Assembly: GCF_002223055.1 (NCBI RefSeq)
Contig: NZ_NKFL01000004.1
Span: forward strand, 62,001-126,000
Length of the DNA: 64,000 nucleotides
Origin: Burkholderia sp. HI2500
Lineage (GTDB): Bacteria; Pseudomonadota; Gammaproteobacteria; Burkholderiales; Burkholderiaceae
Direction: 5' to 3'
Below are positions 9,939 to 18,131 of this stretch, one piece after another (the first letter of the stretch is position 1; each line of letters starts with the position of its first letter). The position numbers were made by a program, and so were the translations under genes. The notes below the pieces were generated by a model. That model was not told the origin of the DNA, did not search any database, and worked only from the letters and a program-made list of their open reading frames with translations.

Positions 9939-10676
9939 GTGGTGGCGGTGAGCGGCACGCAGCCCACGCGGACGGTGAGCCCGACCCGCTGGATCGTCTA
10001 TGCGGGATCGGTGTTCGCGGGTGCGTGGCTCGCGACGCAACTGTTCTATCTCGCGCAGATCGCACTGTGGTCGTTCGTGAACCCGGGCTCGACCGCGTTC
10101 ATGCGCACCGACGCGTGGTGGCTGTCGCGCGACAAGCCGCCCGCGCAGATCCAGCATCAATGGGTGCCGTACGACCAGATCTCGCGCAACCTGAAGCGCG
10201 CGCTGATCGCGTCGGAAGATGCGACTTTCGCGACCAACAACGGCTACGACGTCGACGCGATCCTGCAGGCGTGGGAGAAGAACAAGGCGCGCGGCAAGAT
10301 CGTCGCGGGCGGCTCGACGATCACGCAGCAGCTCGCGCGCAACCTGTTCCTGTCGCGCGAGAAGAGCTACATCCGCAAGGGGCAGGAGCTCATCATCACG
10401 TGGATGCTCGAAACGGTGCTCGACAAGGAGCGGATCTTCGAGATCTACCTGAATTCCGTCGAGTGGGGGCGCGGCGTGTACGGCGCCGAAGCGGCCGCCC
10501 GCTATTACTACAGGATTCCCGCGAGCCGGCTCGGCGCGTGGCAATCGGCGCGTCTCGCGGTGATGCTGCCGAAGCCGCGCTGGTTCGACGCGCATCGCGG
10601 CTCGGCGTACCAGGCGCAGCGCGCGGCGGTCATCGCTCGCAGGATGGGTGCGGCCGCGCTGCCGCAATCGGAGTGA
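9939..10676 (+). CDS. mtgA: Monofunctional biosynthetic peptidoglycan transglycosylase
   Basis: 245 residues, GTG start at 9939, 14 bases after aroE. MtgA polymerises lipid II into glycan strands. It has one N-terminal membrane segment ([20 protein letters not shown]) and a GT51 domain outside: [17 protein letters not shown] holds the catalytic glutamate, and [16 protein letters not shown] is the second GT51 motif, followed by [17 protein letters not shown]. There is no transpeptidase domain, as expected for the monofunctional form. Last gene of the ribonuclease-aroE-mtgA run. Confidence 0.96.
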   Translation: MVAVSGTQPTRTVSPTRWIVYAGSVFAGAWLATQLFYLAQIALWSFVNPGSTAFMRTDAWWLSRDKPPAQIQHQWVPYDQISRNLKRALIASEDATFATNNGYDVDAILQAWEKNKARGKIVAGGSTITQQLARNLFLSREKSYIRKGQELIITWMLETVLDKERIFEIYLNSVEWGRGVYGAEAAARYYYRIPASRLGAWQSARLAVMLPKPRWFDAHRGSAYQAQRAAVIARRMGAAALPQSE

Positions 10677-10785
10677 ACGGCGCGCTCGCGCCGTCGCATT
10701 GACCGTTTCGTCGCCCGTGCGCCCGTCACGGGCCGTTTGTGCGCTGCAGCGCATTCATGTCGCGATCATTTCGGGCCACATCCTT

Positions 10786-10801
10786 TAGACGAATCCGTCT
10801 A
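10786..10801. repeat. Operator-like inverted repeat TAGACG-AATC-CGTCTA
   Basis: Perfect 6-base arms around 4 bases, within AT-rich flanks, about 200 bases upstream of the promoter candidate for the peptidase gene. It is too short for a terminator and has no T run, so a protein-binding site is the simplest reading. The binding factor is unknown. Confidence 0.35.
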
Positions 10802-10992
10802 TTTCGTTTTGCTGAGCAATACCGGGCGCCGTGTGCTTTTGTTGGCCGATATGGCACGAAATTCGGGGATTTTTTAGTCTCCCCGGATAAACACGAAAGT
10901 CCGTGAAAGGTATGTGAAATGCAACGTTTCGCAAACCGAAGCATTCCTGAAAGGTGTGCGCCGCACCGGCCGCCAGCCAAATATTTCAAAAT

Positions 10993-11021
10993 TTTTCAAA
11001 GCTGACGGCCTCGCGTATATT
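10993..11021 (+). promoter_or_regulatory. Candidate promoter of the S10 peptidase gene
   Basis: TTTTCA (10993-10998), 17 bases, TATATT (11016-11021). Four of six and five of six match the sigma-70 boxes with ideal spacing, in an AT-rich patch about 95 bases before the chosen ATG. Confidence 0.45.
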
Positions 11022-11114
11022 GGCCAGCGCCTCGGCTTATCGGCCGCAATCGAGGCGGGGGGTGGCTTATCCGGCTGCTCGACACAAAAAACATCCGAGA
11101 GAAGGAAAGCAACG

Positions 11115-12725
11115 ATGCCAGCAAGCAAAGCGAAGCTGTTGTTGGGAGTGGTGTTTTCTTCGCTGATCCTGACGGCCTGCAACGACGACGTGACATCGTC
11201 TTCTGCTGCCAGCGCCGACAATTCAGCCGATCCCGCCAGTCAGGTGGACAGGGCGTACAACGATCCGAACAGTTATTCGTCGAGCGCGAACGCGTCGCTC
11301 GACGCCTCCGCCGCGGTCGAAAAGGCCGCCGTCACGCATCACCAGATCACCCTCAACGGCAAGACGATCCGCTACACGGCCACGGCCGGCCACCTCGTCG
11401 CGCGCAATCCGCAGACCGGCGCGCCCGAAGCATCGTTCTTCTATGTCGCGTATACGGCCGACAACCAGCCCGCGGCAAAGCGGCCCGTCACGTTCCTGTA
11501 CAACGGCGGCCCCGGCTCGGCATCGGTGTGGCTGCACCTCGGCTCGTTCGGCCCGCGCCGGATCCAGACGGGCGACCCGAACGCGAACACGTCGACGTTC
11601 CCGTTCGTCGACAACCAGGAAAGCCTGCTCGACACGACCGACCTCGTGTTCGTCGACGCAATCGGCACCGGCTTCTCCGAAGCGGTCGCGCCGAACACGA
11701 ACCAGACGTTCTGGGGCGTCGACCAGGATGGCGGCGCGTTCCGCGATTTCGTGACGCGCTACCTCACCGTGAACCAGCGCAACGATTCGCCGAAATACCT
11801 GTTCGGCGAGTCGTACGGCACGCCGCGCACCGACGTGCTCGCGAACCTGCTCGAGACGGCCGGCGTGAAGCTCGACGGCATCGTGCTGCAGTCGTCGATC
11901 CTGAACTACAACGTGAACTGCGACATGGCGAGCGACTACGTCGGCAACTCGAACAACGGGTCGAGCCCGGTGAGTTGCGCGGGTTTCGTGCCGTCGTATG
12001 GCACGGTCGGCGCGTACTACCAGCTCGACAACCCGAACCCGTCGAGCCTGCCGCAGTATGCGGACCAGATGCGCCTGCTGACGGCCGGCAGCTACGCACC
12101 GGCCGTGAACGCGTACCTGGCGAGCCATACGCCGCCGCCGCCGACCCTCGTCACGACGATGGTGAATTCGACCGGCGTGAAGCAGTCGCTGTGGAATGCG
12201 AACTTCAACGTGGTCCCGACTTTCTTCGACAACAGCTTCCAGCTGTCGCTGATCCCGGGCACGCTGATCGGCCGCTACGACGCGCGCGTGAACGTGCCGG
12301 TGTCGAGCCCGCTGGCGGCCGACGGCGATCCGTCGAGCTCGTTCATCACGAAGCCGTTTACCGACACGATCGGCAAGTACCTGCCGAACGAGCTGAAGTA
12401 CACCGCGCAGTCGGCCTACTCGGTGAGCAGCAATGCGATCAACACGTGGGACTGGACGCACGACGGCCTCGCGATGCCGGACACGATCCCCGATCTTGCC
12501 GCGGCGCTGTCGCTGAATCCGCAACTGAAGGTGCTGTCGCTGAACGGGTATCACGACATCGCGACGCCGTTCTACCAGACCGAGCTCGACCTCGCGCGGC
12601 TCGGGACGCAACCGAACCTGACGATCAAGGACTATCAGGGCGGACACATGGTCTATCTCGACGATACGTCGCGTCCGCAGGAGAAAGCCGACCTCGTGAC
12701 CTTCTACAACGCGGCCGCGCACTGA
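11115..12725 (+). CDS. Secreted S10-family serine carboxypeptidase-like lipoprotein
   Basis: 536 residues from ATG at 11115, preceded by GAAGGAAAG. The N-terminus is a lipoprotein signal (KLLLGVVFSSLILTACNDD; LTAC lipobox), so it should be acylated and exported. After a low-complexity Ser/Ala linker comes a peptidase S10 domain: substrate-binding loop NGGPGSASVWLHLGSFGP, nucleophile GESYGTPR, then an aspartate in NGYHDIATP and the final histidine in GGHMVYLDD, so the Ser-Asp-His triad is complete. S10 enzymes cleave C-terminal residues at acidic pH and are much commoner in eukaryotes. Substrate unknown. An EF-hand protein gene follows 80 bases later. Confidence 0.9.
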   Translation: MPASKAKLLLGVVFSSLILTACNDDVTSSSAASADNSADPASQVDRAYNDPNSYSSSANASLDASAAVEKAAVTHHQITLNGKTIRYTATAGHLVARNPQTGAPEASFFYVAYTADNQPAAKRPVTFLYNGGPGSASVWLHLGSFGPRRIQTGDPNANTSTFPFVDNQESLLDTTDLVFVDAIGTGFSEAVAPNTNQTFWGVDQDGGAFRDFVTRYLTVNQRNDSPKYLFGESYGTPRTDVLANLLETAGVKLDGIVLQSSILNYNVNCDMASDYVGNSNNGSSPVSCAGFVPSYGTVGAYYQLDNPNPSSLPQYADQMRLLTAGSYAPAVNAYLASHTPPPPTLVTTMVNSTGVKQSLWNANFNVVPTFFDNSFQLSLIPGTLIGRYDARVNVPVSSPLAADGDPSSSFITKPFTDTIGKYLPNELKYTAQSAYSVSSNAINTWDWTHDGLAMPDTIPDLAAALSLNPQLKVLSLNGYHDIATPFYQTELDLARLGTQPNLTIKDYQGGHMVYLDDTSRPQEKADLVTFYNAAAH

Positions 12726-12805
12726 TGCTGCGCCAGGCAGGCGACGCGCGCCCGCGGTGGCGCCACGCCTGCCGTCGACGACCTCATTCCAGACTGGAGC
12801 CTGAT

Positions 12806-13207
12806 ATGAAGAATCGTTTCATCGTCGTTGCCGCGGCGCTCGCCTGTGTCGGCGCCGCAGCATCCGTATCCGCGTTCGCGCAGGCGAGCGACGCCGCCGC
12901 CCCGGTGCGTGCGCGCCAGGCGCAACTCGGCGATCCGTATGTACCGCCGGCCGCGCGCAAGCCGACCGCCGGCACGCAGACGACGGGCGCCGCGCTGCAT
13001 GCGCAGGTGGTGCGCAAGCTCGCGCGGCAGTTCAGCGCGGCCGACGCGCAGAACACGGGTTCGATCACCGAGTCGCAGGCACGCGCGGCCGGCCTCGGCT
13101 ATGTCGCGAACCACTTCCGGCAGATCGACTCGTCCGGCAACGGCCGCGTGTCGTTCGCGGACGTCCAGCGCTACATGCAGGCACGCAGCACGAGCAGCCA
13201 GCAGTAA
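12806..13207 (+). CDS. Small exported EF-hand protein
   Basis: 133 residues. A signal peptide (VVAAALACVGAAASVSAFA, cleavage near AFAQA) is followed by a basic linker and a C-terminal EF-hand pair. The second loop DSSGNGRVSFAD has Asp at position 1 and Asn at 5, with Asp instead of Glu at 12, so it could bind calcium. The first, DAQNTGSITESQ, lacks the acidic position 12 and is degenerate. Function unknown; periplasmic calcium binding or a structural role is inference. ATG at 12806 has GGAGCCTGAT upstream. It follows the S10 peptidase and ends before a strong hairpin. Confidence 0.8.
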   Translation: MKNRFIVVAAALACVGAAASVSAFAQASDAAAPVRARQAQLGDPYVPPAARKPTAGTQTTGAALHAQVVRKLARQFSAADAQNTGSITESQARAAGLGYVANHFRQIDSSGNGRVSFADVQRYMQARSTSSQQ

Positions 13208-13228
13208 GCGCGGCGCGCGGTGAACAAA

Positions 13229-13266
13229 CGGGGGCGGAACCTGCTGCAAGGCGGGTTCCGCCCCCG
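13229..13266 (+). terminator. Perfect 13-bp hairpin after the EF-hand gene, no T run
   Basis: Arms CGGGGGCGGAACC (13229-13241) and its exact complement (13254-13266) enclose 12 bases, 22 bases after the stop codon. There is no T tract on either side, so it is either a weak or factor-assisted terminator or an mRNA 3'-end stabiliser. Confidence 0.55.
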
Positions 13267-13344
13267 TGCACATGAAGCCGCCGTTACGTCGAAGACGACC
13301 GGATTCACGTCGAATTCTCATTATCTGGGCAACGCACTCAAATA

Positions 13345-13373
13345 TTGGAGACGGGGGCGTGCGCTCCTACAAT
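13345..13373 (+). promoter_or_regulatory. Candidate promoter of the sugar cluster
   Basis: TTGGAG (13345-13350), 17 bases, TACAAT (13368-13373). The -10 matches five of six, and the first three bases of the -35 match. It lies upstream of the IclR gene, whose product would be expected to bind nearby. Confidence 0.4.
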
Positions 13374-13554
13374 CCGAAGCACATCACAGCTTCGGACCCA
13401 CGCATCGCGCGGCGCCCGACGCACACGGAGACACCTTCCATGAAGTTCGCCGGGCGCTTTATTCGGTGCATCGACCGCCGCTTCGTCGCGACGCCGGACG
13501 CCATGCCGGCATCGTGCGAACGGCTTCACCGGTTCCGTTGAAGAAGCCCGCCCC

Positions 13555-14454
13555 ATGAACAAGATGCCCGACACCCTTGCCCTCGACGCCCGGCGTGCGA
13601 CGCCGGACGATGCGTCGCTGACCGACAGCATCGGCGCGACCAGCACGCCGCTCGATCTCGCCGCGCAGCAGGCCGGTACGCAGACGCTGCTGCGCGGCCT
13701 TGCGATCCTCGAGGCGATCGCGAACGGCGCGCGCGACATGCGCGCGATCGGCGCGGCGCTCGGCACGACGCGCAGCACCACGCATCGCCTCGTCAGCAGC
13801 CTCGTGCAGGCGCGCTACCTGCGCCAAGTGCAGGGCGGCTACCTGCTCGGCCCGAAGCTGATCGAGCTCGGCACGATCGCGCTCGAGCAGATGCCGCTCA
13901 CCGCGGTGGCGCGCCCGCACCTCGAAGCGCTCGCGGAAGCGACGCTCGACACGATCCATCTCGGCGTGCGCGACGGCGACGACGTGCTGTACATCGACAA
14001 GATTCCCGGCACGCGCGGCCTCGAGATGCGCTCGCGCGTCGGCCACCGGATGCCGCTCGCGTCGACCGGCATCGGCAAGGCGATGATGCTCGACACCGAT
14101 CCCGACACGTGGCGCTCGCTGTTCGAGGCCGCCCGGCGGGCGCTTGCCGGCGTCAATTTCAAGCCGGACAACCGGCCCGAGACGAGCGCGTTCCTGCAGC
14201 GCATGGCGCATTACGCGGCCGGCGGCTATACGTTCGATCTCGAGGAGAACGAGGCGTCGATCCGCTGCGTGGCCGCGCCGATCCGCGACGCATCGGGCGC
14301 GATCGTCGCGGCCGTGTCGGTCGCGAGCACGATTCCGTACATGCCGCACGACCGGATGGACGAACTGATTCCGCTCGTGCAGCGCGAAGCGCGAGCCATT
14401 TCCGCGGAACTGGGCTGGAGCCCGCCGCAGGGTACCCGCAGGATCAAACGATGA
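13555..14454 (+). CDS. IclR-family transcriptional regulator of the sugar cluster
   Basis: 299 residues. The N-terminal winged helix is at about residues 45-110 (ILEAIANGARDMRAIGAALG then RSTTHRLVSSL), followed by the IclR effector-binding domain with GTRGLEMRSRVGHRMPLAST and IRCVAAPIRDASGAIVAAVS. The first 35 residues are a variable extension. It overlaps dgoK by ATGA (14451-14454), so it is the first gene of the operon and probably senses a galactonate/arabonate-type intermediate, which is inference from position. Confidence 0.92.
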   Translation: MNKMPDTLALDARRATPDDASLTDSIGATSTPLDLAAQQAGTQTLLRGLAILEAIANGARDMRAIGAALGTTRSTTHRLVSSLVQARYLRQVQGGYLLGPKLIELGTIALEQMPLTAVARPHLEALAEATLDTIHLGVRDGDDVLYIDKIPGTRGLEMRSRVGHRMPLASTGIGKAMMLDTDPDTWRSLFEAARRALAGVNFKPDNRPETSAFLQRMAHYAAGGYTFDLEENEASIRCVAAPIRDASGAIVAAVSVASTIPYMPHDRMDELIPLVQREARAISAELGWSPPQGTRRIKR

Positions 14455-15476
14455 CGACTTCGACCCGGCCCGTTCCGGATGCCAGCTCCGCCACCCCGTC
14501 GCTGATCGCGCTCGACTGGGGCACGACGTCGCTGCGCGCTTACCTGTACGACGCGCACGGCGCGCTCATCGACACGCGCAGCCGTGCGGCGGGCGTGATG
14601 CATGTGCCGGGCGGCGGCGCGCGCGCGTTCGACGCGGTGTTCGAGGACGCGTGCGGCGACTGGCTCGACCGCACGCCGGGCCTGCCGGTGCTCGCCGCCG
14701 GGATGGTCGGCAGCGCGCAGGGCTGGCGCGAGGCGCCGTACGTCGCGGTGCCGGCCGGGGCCGACGCGCTCGTCGCGGGCCTGATCACGGTGACGACCGC
14801 GCGCGGCACGACGATCTCGATCGTGCCGGGCGTGATCGCCACGGGCGAACTGCCCGACGTGATGCGCGGTGAAGAAACGCAGATATTCGGTGCACTCGCG
14901 AGCGATCCCACGCTTGGCACCGATCGTTCAGGGGTACTGATCGGCCTGCCGGGCACCCATGCGAAATGGGCGTGGGTGAGGGACGGGCTGATCGAGCGCT
15001 TCCAGACCTTCATGACGGGCGAGCTGTTCGCGGTGCTGCGCGACCACACGATCCTCGGCCGCACGATGCGCGCGGGCGCGTCGCCCGATCGCGCGGCGTT
15101 CGTGCGCGGCGTCTCGGTCGCGCGCGGCGCGCAGCACACGGGGCTGCTCGCGACGATCTTCAGCACGCGCACGCTCGGCCTGACCGACCGGCTCGCGCCC
15201 GATGCGCAGGGCGACTACCTGTCCGGGCTGCTGATCGGCCATGAGCTCAATGCGCTCGACGCGATGCTCGCGGAGCGCGGCATCGCGCTTGCGGACCAGC
15301 CGCTGCTGCTGATTGGTGATGACGGCCTGTGTGCGCGCTACGTCGACGCGCTCCAGGAATTCGGCCACCCGCACGCTCGCGTCGTCGCGCATGCGACCGA
15401 CCGCGGCCTGTGGCGGATCGCGTCGCGCGCCGGGCTCGTGCGTGCGGATGGCGAGCCCGTCTGCGCCGACCAATGA
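14451..15476 (+). CDS. dgoK: 2-dehydro-3-deoxygalactonokinase
   Basis: 341 residues. Phosphorylates 2-keto-3-deoxy-D-galactonate, a step of the De Ley-Doudoroff route for galactose. The ATPase-fold phosphate loop is near the N-terminus (IALDWGTTSLRAYLYD) and the internal motif VLIGLPGTHAKWAWV is characteristic. It overlaps the regulator and is followed 22 bases later by the matching aldolase gene, which supports the assignment. Confidence 0.93.
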   Translation: MTTSTRPVPDASSATPSLIALDWGTTSLRAYLYDAHGALIDTRSRAAGVMHVPGGGARAFDAVFEDACGDWLDRTPGLPVLAAGMVGSAQGWREAPYVAVPAGADALVAGLITVTTARGTTISIVPGVIATGELPDVMRGEETQIFGALASDPTLGTDRSGVLIGLPGTHAKWAWVRDGLIERFQTFMTGELFAVLRDHTILGRTMRAGASPDRAAFVRGVSVARGAQHTGLLATIFSTRTLGLTDRLAPDAQGDYLSGLLIGHELNALDAMLAERGIALADQPLLLIGDDGLCARYVDALQEFGHPHARVVAHATDRGLWRIASRAGLVRADGEPVCADQ

Positions 15477-15498
15477 ACTGTTTGCCGAGGATTTTTCG

Positions 15499-16176
15499 AT
15501 GCCGTCCGACCTGACCTTGCCCGCACCCTACGCGCCCCACGCCGCGCTGATGCGTGCGTTCGACGCGTGCCCGCTGATCGCGATCATGCGCGGGATCACG
15601 CCTGCCGAAGCGGCCGACCACGGCCGTGCGCTCCATGAAGCCGGCTTCCGGATCATCGAGGTGCCGCTCAATTCGCCCGATCCGTTCGACAGCATCGCCG
15701 CGCTGCGGCGTGCGCTGCCCGACGACACGATTGTCGGCGCGGGGACCGTGCTGCGCGCCGAGTATGTCGACCGCGTGCAGGACGCGGGCGGCGCGCTGAT
15801 CGTGATGCCGCACAGCGACGCGGCCGTGATCCGCCGCGCGCGCGAGCGCGGCCTCGCGAGCGCACCGGGCGTGGCGACGCCGACCGAAGCCTTTGCGGCA
15901 CTCGCGAACGGCGCCGACGTGCTGAAGATGTTCCCGGCCGAGCAGCTCGGCGTGCCGGTCGTGAAGGCGTGGCGCGCGGTGATCGACCGCGCGGTGCCGC
16001 TGATCCCGGTCGGCGGCATCTCGCCCGACAACATGGCGCCGTTCCTCAGCGCCGGCGCGAACGGTTTCGGGCTCGGCTCGGCGCTGTACCGCCCCGGCCA
16101 GTCGGCCGACGCGACCGCGGCGAATGCGCGTGCGTTCCAGGCCGGCTTGCGCGCGGCGCGCGGCGGAGTCGCATGA
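15499..16176 (+). CDS. dgoA: 2-dehydro-3-deoxy-6-phosphogalactonate aldolase
   Basis: 225 residues from ATG at 15499. Splits KDPGal into pyruvate and glyceraldehyde 3-phosphate. Class I aldolase features are present: the glutamate in IIEVPLNSP, the phosphate site MPHSDAAVI, the Schiff-base lysine in DVLKMFPAEQLG, and PVGGISPDNM. The LNSP pattern (rather than LRTP, as in the eda product at the right edge of this window) is typical of the galactonate type. It overlaps the next gene by four bases. Confidence 0.93.
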   Translation: MPSDLTLPAPYAPHAALMRAFDACPLIAIMRGITPAEAADHGRALHEAGFRIIEVPLNSPDPFDSIAALRRALPDDTIVGAGTVLRAEYVDRVQDAGGALIVMPHSDAAVIRRARERGLASAPGVATPTEAFAALANGADVLKMFPAEQLGVPVVKAWRAVIDRAVPLIPVGGISPDNMAPFLSAGANGFGLGSALYRPGQSADATAANARAFQAGLRAARGGVA

Positions 16177-16955
16177 TGGGCCGCCTCGCGGACAAGGTCG
16201 CGATGGTGACGGGCGCGGGCCGGGGCATCGGCGCCGCGATCGCCCGCGCGTTCGTTCGCGAGGGCGCGGCGGTCGCGCTCGTCGATCTCGACTTCCCGCA
16301 GGCGCAGCGCACGGCCGCCGCGATTGCGCACGAGATCGCCGATGCGCGCGTGTTGCCGCTGCAGGCGGATGTCGCGCGGCAGGACGCGGTGCGCGACGCA
16401 CTGGCGCAGACCGAGGCGGCGTTCGGCCCGCTCGACGTGCTGGTGAACAACGCGGGCATCAACGTGTTCGCCGATCCGCTGACGATGACCGAAGACGACT
16501 GGCGCCGCTGCTTCGCGGTCGACCTCGACGGCGTGTGGCACGGCTGCCGAGCGGCGCTGGAGGGGATGGTCGAACGCGGCCGCGGCAGCATCGTGAACAT
16601 CGCGTCGACGCACGCGTTCAGGATCATCCCGGGCTGCTTTCCGTACCCGGTCGCGAAGCATGGCGTGCTGGGCCTCACACGCGCGCTCGGCATCGAATAC
16701 GCGGCGCGCAACGTGCGCGTGAACGCGATCGCGCCGGGCTACATCGAGACGCAGCTCACGCGCGACTGGTGGGACGCACAGCCCGACCCTGCTGCCGCGC
16801 GCGCCGAAACGCTCGCGCTGCAGCCGATGAAGCGGATCGGCCGGCCGGAGGAGGTCGCGATGACGGCCGTGTTCCTCGCGTCCGACGAGGCGCCGTTCAT
16901 CAATGCCGCGTGCATCACCGTCGATGGCGGGCGCGCGGCGCTGTATCACGACTGA
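16173..16955 (+). CDS. SDR-family dehydrogenase of the sugar cluster
   Basis: 260 residues, start ATG overlapping the dgoA stop (ATGA). Classical short-chain dehydrogenase: cofactor loop TGAGRGIGAA, NNAG motif in VLVNNAGINVF, and the catalytic YPVAK preceded by a serine in NIASTHAF. The acidic residue at the end of beta-2 (LVDLDF) suggests NAD. It ends with the family's VDGGRAALYHD. In this operon it most likely oxidises a sugar or sugar-acid, but the substrate cannot be fixed from sequence; L-fucose or galactose-type dehydrogenases are alternatives. Confidence 0.85.
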   Translation: MMGRLADKVAMVTGAGRGIGAAIARAFVREGAAVALVDLDFPQAQRTAAAIAHEIADARVLPLQADVARQDAVRDALAQTEAAFGPLDVLVNNAGINVFADPLTMTEDDWRRCFAVDLDGVWHGCRAALEGMVERGRGSIVNIASTHAFRIIPGCFPYPVAKHGVLGLTRALGIEYAARNVRVNAIAPGYIETQLTRDWWDAQPDPAAARAETLALQPMKRIGRPEEVAMTAVFLASDEAPFINAACITVDGGRAALYHD

Positions 16956-17066
16956 CACGATTGACGTAACGATTCGAAAGACCGCACGTGCGACGGCCGC
17001 GCGCACGCTGCGTCGAAACCAACAAGCGGCTGCATCCTGTTCGATGAAGACAAGGAGACACTGGAG

Positions 17067-18062
17067 ATGAAACGCAGAACGTTCGTAACGCTGGCGGCCG
17101 CGGCCGCGGTGGTGATCGGGAGCCCCGTCGTGCACGCGGCCGATCCGGTCAAGATCGGCTTCCTCGTGAAGCAGCCGGAAGAGCCGTGGTTCCAGGACGA
17201 GTGGAAGTTCGCCGAAATCGCGGCGAAGCAGAAGGGCTTCACGCTCGTGAAGATCGGCGCGCCGTCCGGTGAAAAGGTGATGAGCGCGATCGACAACCTG
17301 TCCGCGCAGAAGGCGCAGGGCTTCATCATCTGCACGCCCGACGTGAAGCTCGGGCCGGGCATCGTCGCGAAGGCGAAGTCGCACAACCTGAAGATGATGA
17401 CGGTGGACGACCGCCTCGTCGACGGCGCGGGCAAGCCGATCGAGGCGGTCCCGCACATGGGGATCTCCGCGTACAACATCGGCAAGCAGGTCGGCGACGG
17501 CATCGCGGCCGAGATCAAGAAGCGCGGCTGGGACATGAAGGACGTCGGCGCGATCGACATCACCTACGAGCAGCTGCCGACCGCGCATGACCGCACCAGC
17601 GGCGCGACCGACGCGCTGGTGGCCGCCGGCTTCCCGAAGGCGAACGTGATCGCGGCGCCGCAGGCGAAGACCGACACCGAGAACGCCTTCAACGCGGCGA
17701 ACATCGCACTCACGAAGAATCCGCAGTTCAAGCACTGGGTGGCGTACGGCCTGAACGACGAAGCGGTGCTCGGTGCGGTGCGCGCGGCGGAAGGGCGCGG
17801 CTTCAAGGCGGACAACATGATCGGCATCGGCATCGGCGGCTCCGATTCGGCGCTGAACGAGTTCAAGAAGCCGCAGCCGACGGGCTTCTACGGCACCGTG
17901 ATCATCAGCCCGAAGCGCCACGGCGAGGAAACCTCGGACCTGATGTACACGTGGATCACGCAGGGCAAGGCGCCGCCGGCGCTGACGCTGACGACCGGCA
18001 TGCTCGCGACGCGCGACAACGTGTCGAAGGTGCGCGACGAGATGGGGCTCGCGTCGAAGTAA
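17067..18062 (+). CDS. araF: AraF-type periplasmic sugar-binding protein
   Basis: 331 residues with a signal peptide (RTFVTLAAAAAVVIGSPVVHA) and a periplasmic-binding-protein fold: KIGFLVKQPEEPWFQDEW at the mature N-terminus, GFIICTPDVKLGPGI, and IGIGIGGSDSALNEF. These match the L-arabinose-binding protein group, which also binds D-galactose. A good ribosome site (AAGGAGACACTGGAG) precedes the ATG. It is followed by the ATPase and permease of the same importer. Because the catabolic genes here are galactonate-type, galactose may be the main substrate. Confidence 0.92.
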   Translation: MKRRTFVTLAAAAAVVIGSPVVHAADPVKIGFLVKQPEEPWFQDEWKFAEIAAKQKGFTLVKIGAPSGEKVMSAIDNLSAQKAQGFIICTPDVKLGPGIVAKAKSHNLKMMTVDDRLVDGAGKPIEAVPHMGISAYNIGKQVGDGIAAEIKKRGWDMKDVGAIDITYEQLPTAHDRTSGATDALVAAGFPKANVIAAPQAKTDTENAFNAANIALTKNPQFKHWVAYGLNDEAVLGAVRAAEGRGFKADNMIGIGIGGSDSALNEFKKPQPTGFYGTVIISPKRHGEETSDLMYTWITQGKAPPALTLTTGMLATRDNVSKVRDEMGLASK

Positions 18063-18131
18063 GCGGCTTGCCGGCTGCGGCGGCCACGCGGCAGCCGGCG
18101 ATCGATGGATCTGCAAGAGTAGGGAGACGAC

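Larger units (their letters stand above)
10677..11114 (+). other. Gene-free stretch upstream of the S10 peptidase gene
   Basis: 438 bases of lower GC than the flanks. It holds an operator-like inverted repeat at 10786-10801, a C/G-armed repeat at 10864-10885 whose T run lies in the loop, and a promoter candidate at 10993-11021. No credible reading frame: an in-frame extension of the downstream gene to 10914 lacks coding character and would place the signal peptide inside the protein. Confidence 0.6.
13208..13554 (+). other. Gene-free stretch between EF-hand gene and IclR regulator
   Basis: 347 bases. It contains a perfect hairpin at 13229-13266 just after the EF-hand gene and a promoter candidate at 13345-13373 that would drive the sugar cluster with a leader of about 170 bases. 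No coding frame in it has the codon bias of the neighbours. Confidence 0.6.

Noticed and set aside
10864..10885. CGGGGA/TCCCCG inverted repeat with T-rich centre
   Set aside because: The T run is in the loop, not after the stem, so it does not work as an intrinsic terminator in either direction.
15528..18116. A minus-strand frame opposite the sugar cluster
   Set aside because: Shadow of dgoA, the SDR gene and araF; no start with a ribosome site and no domains.
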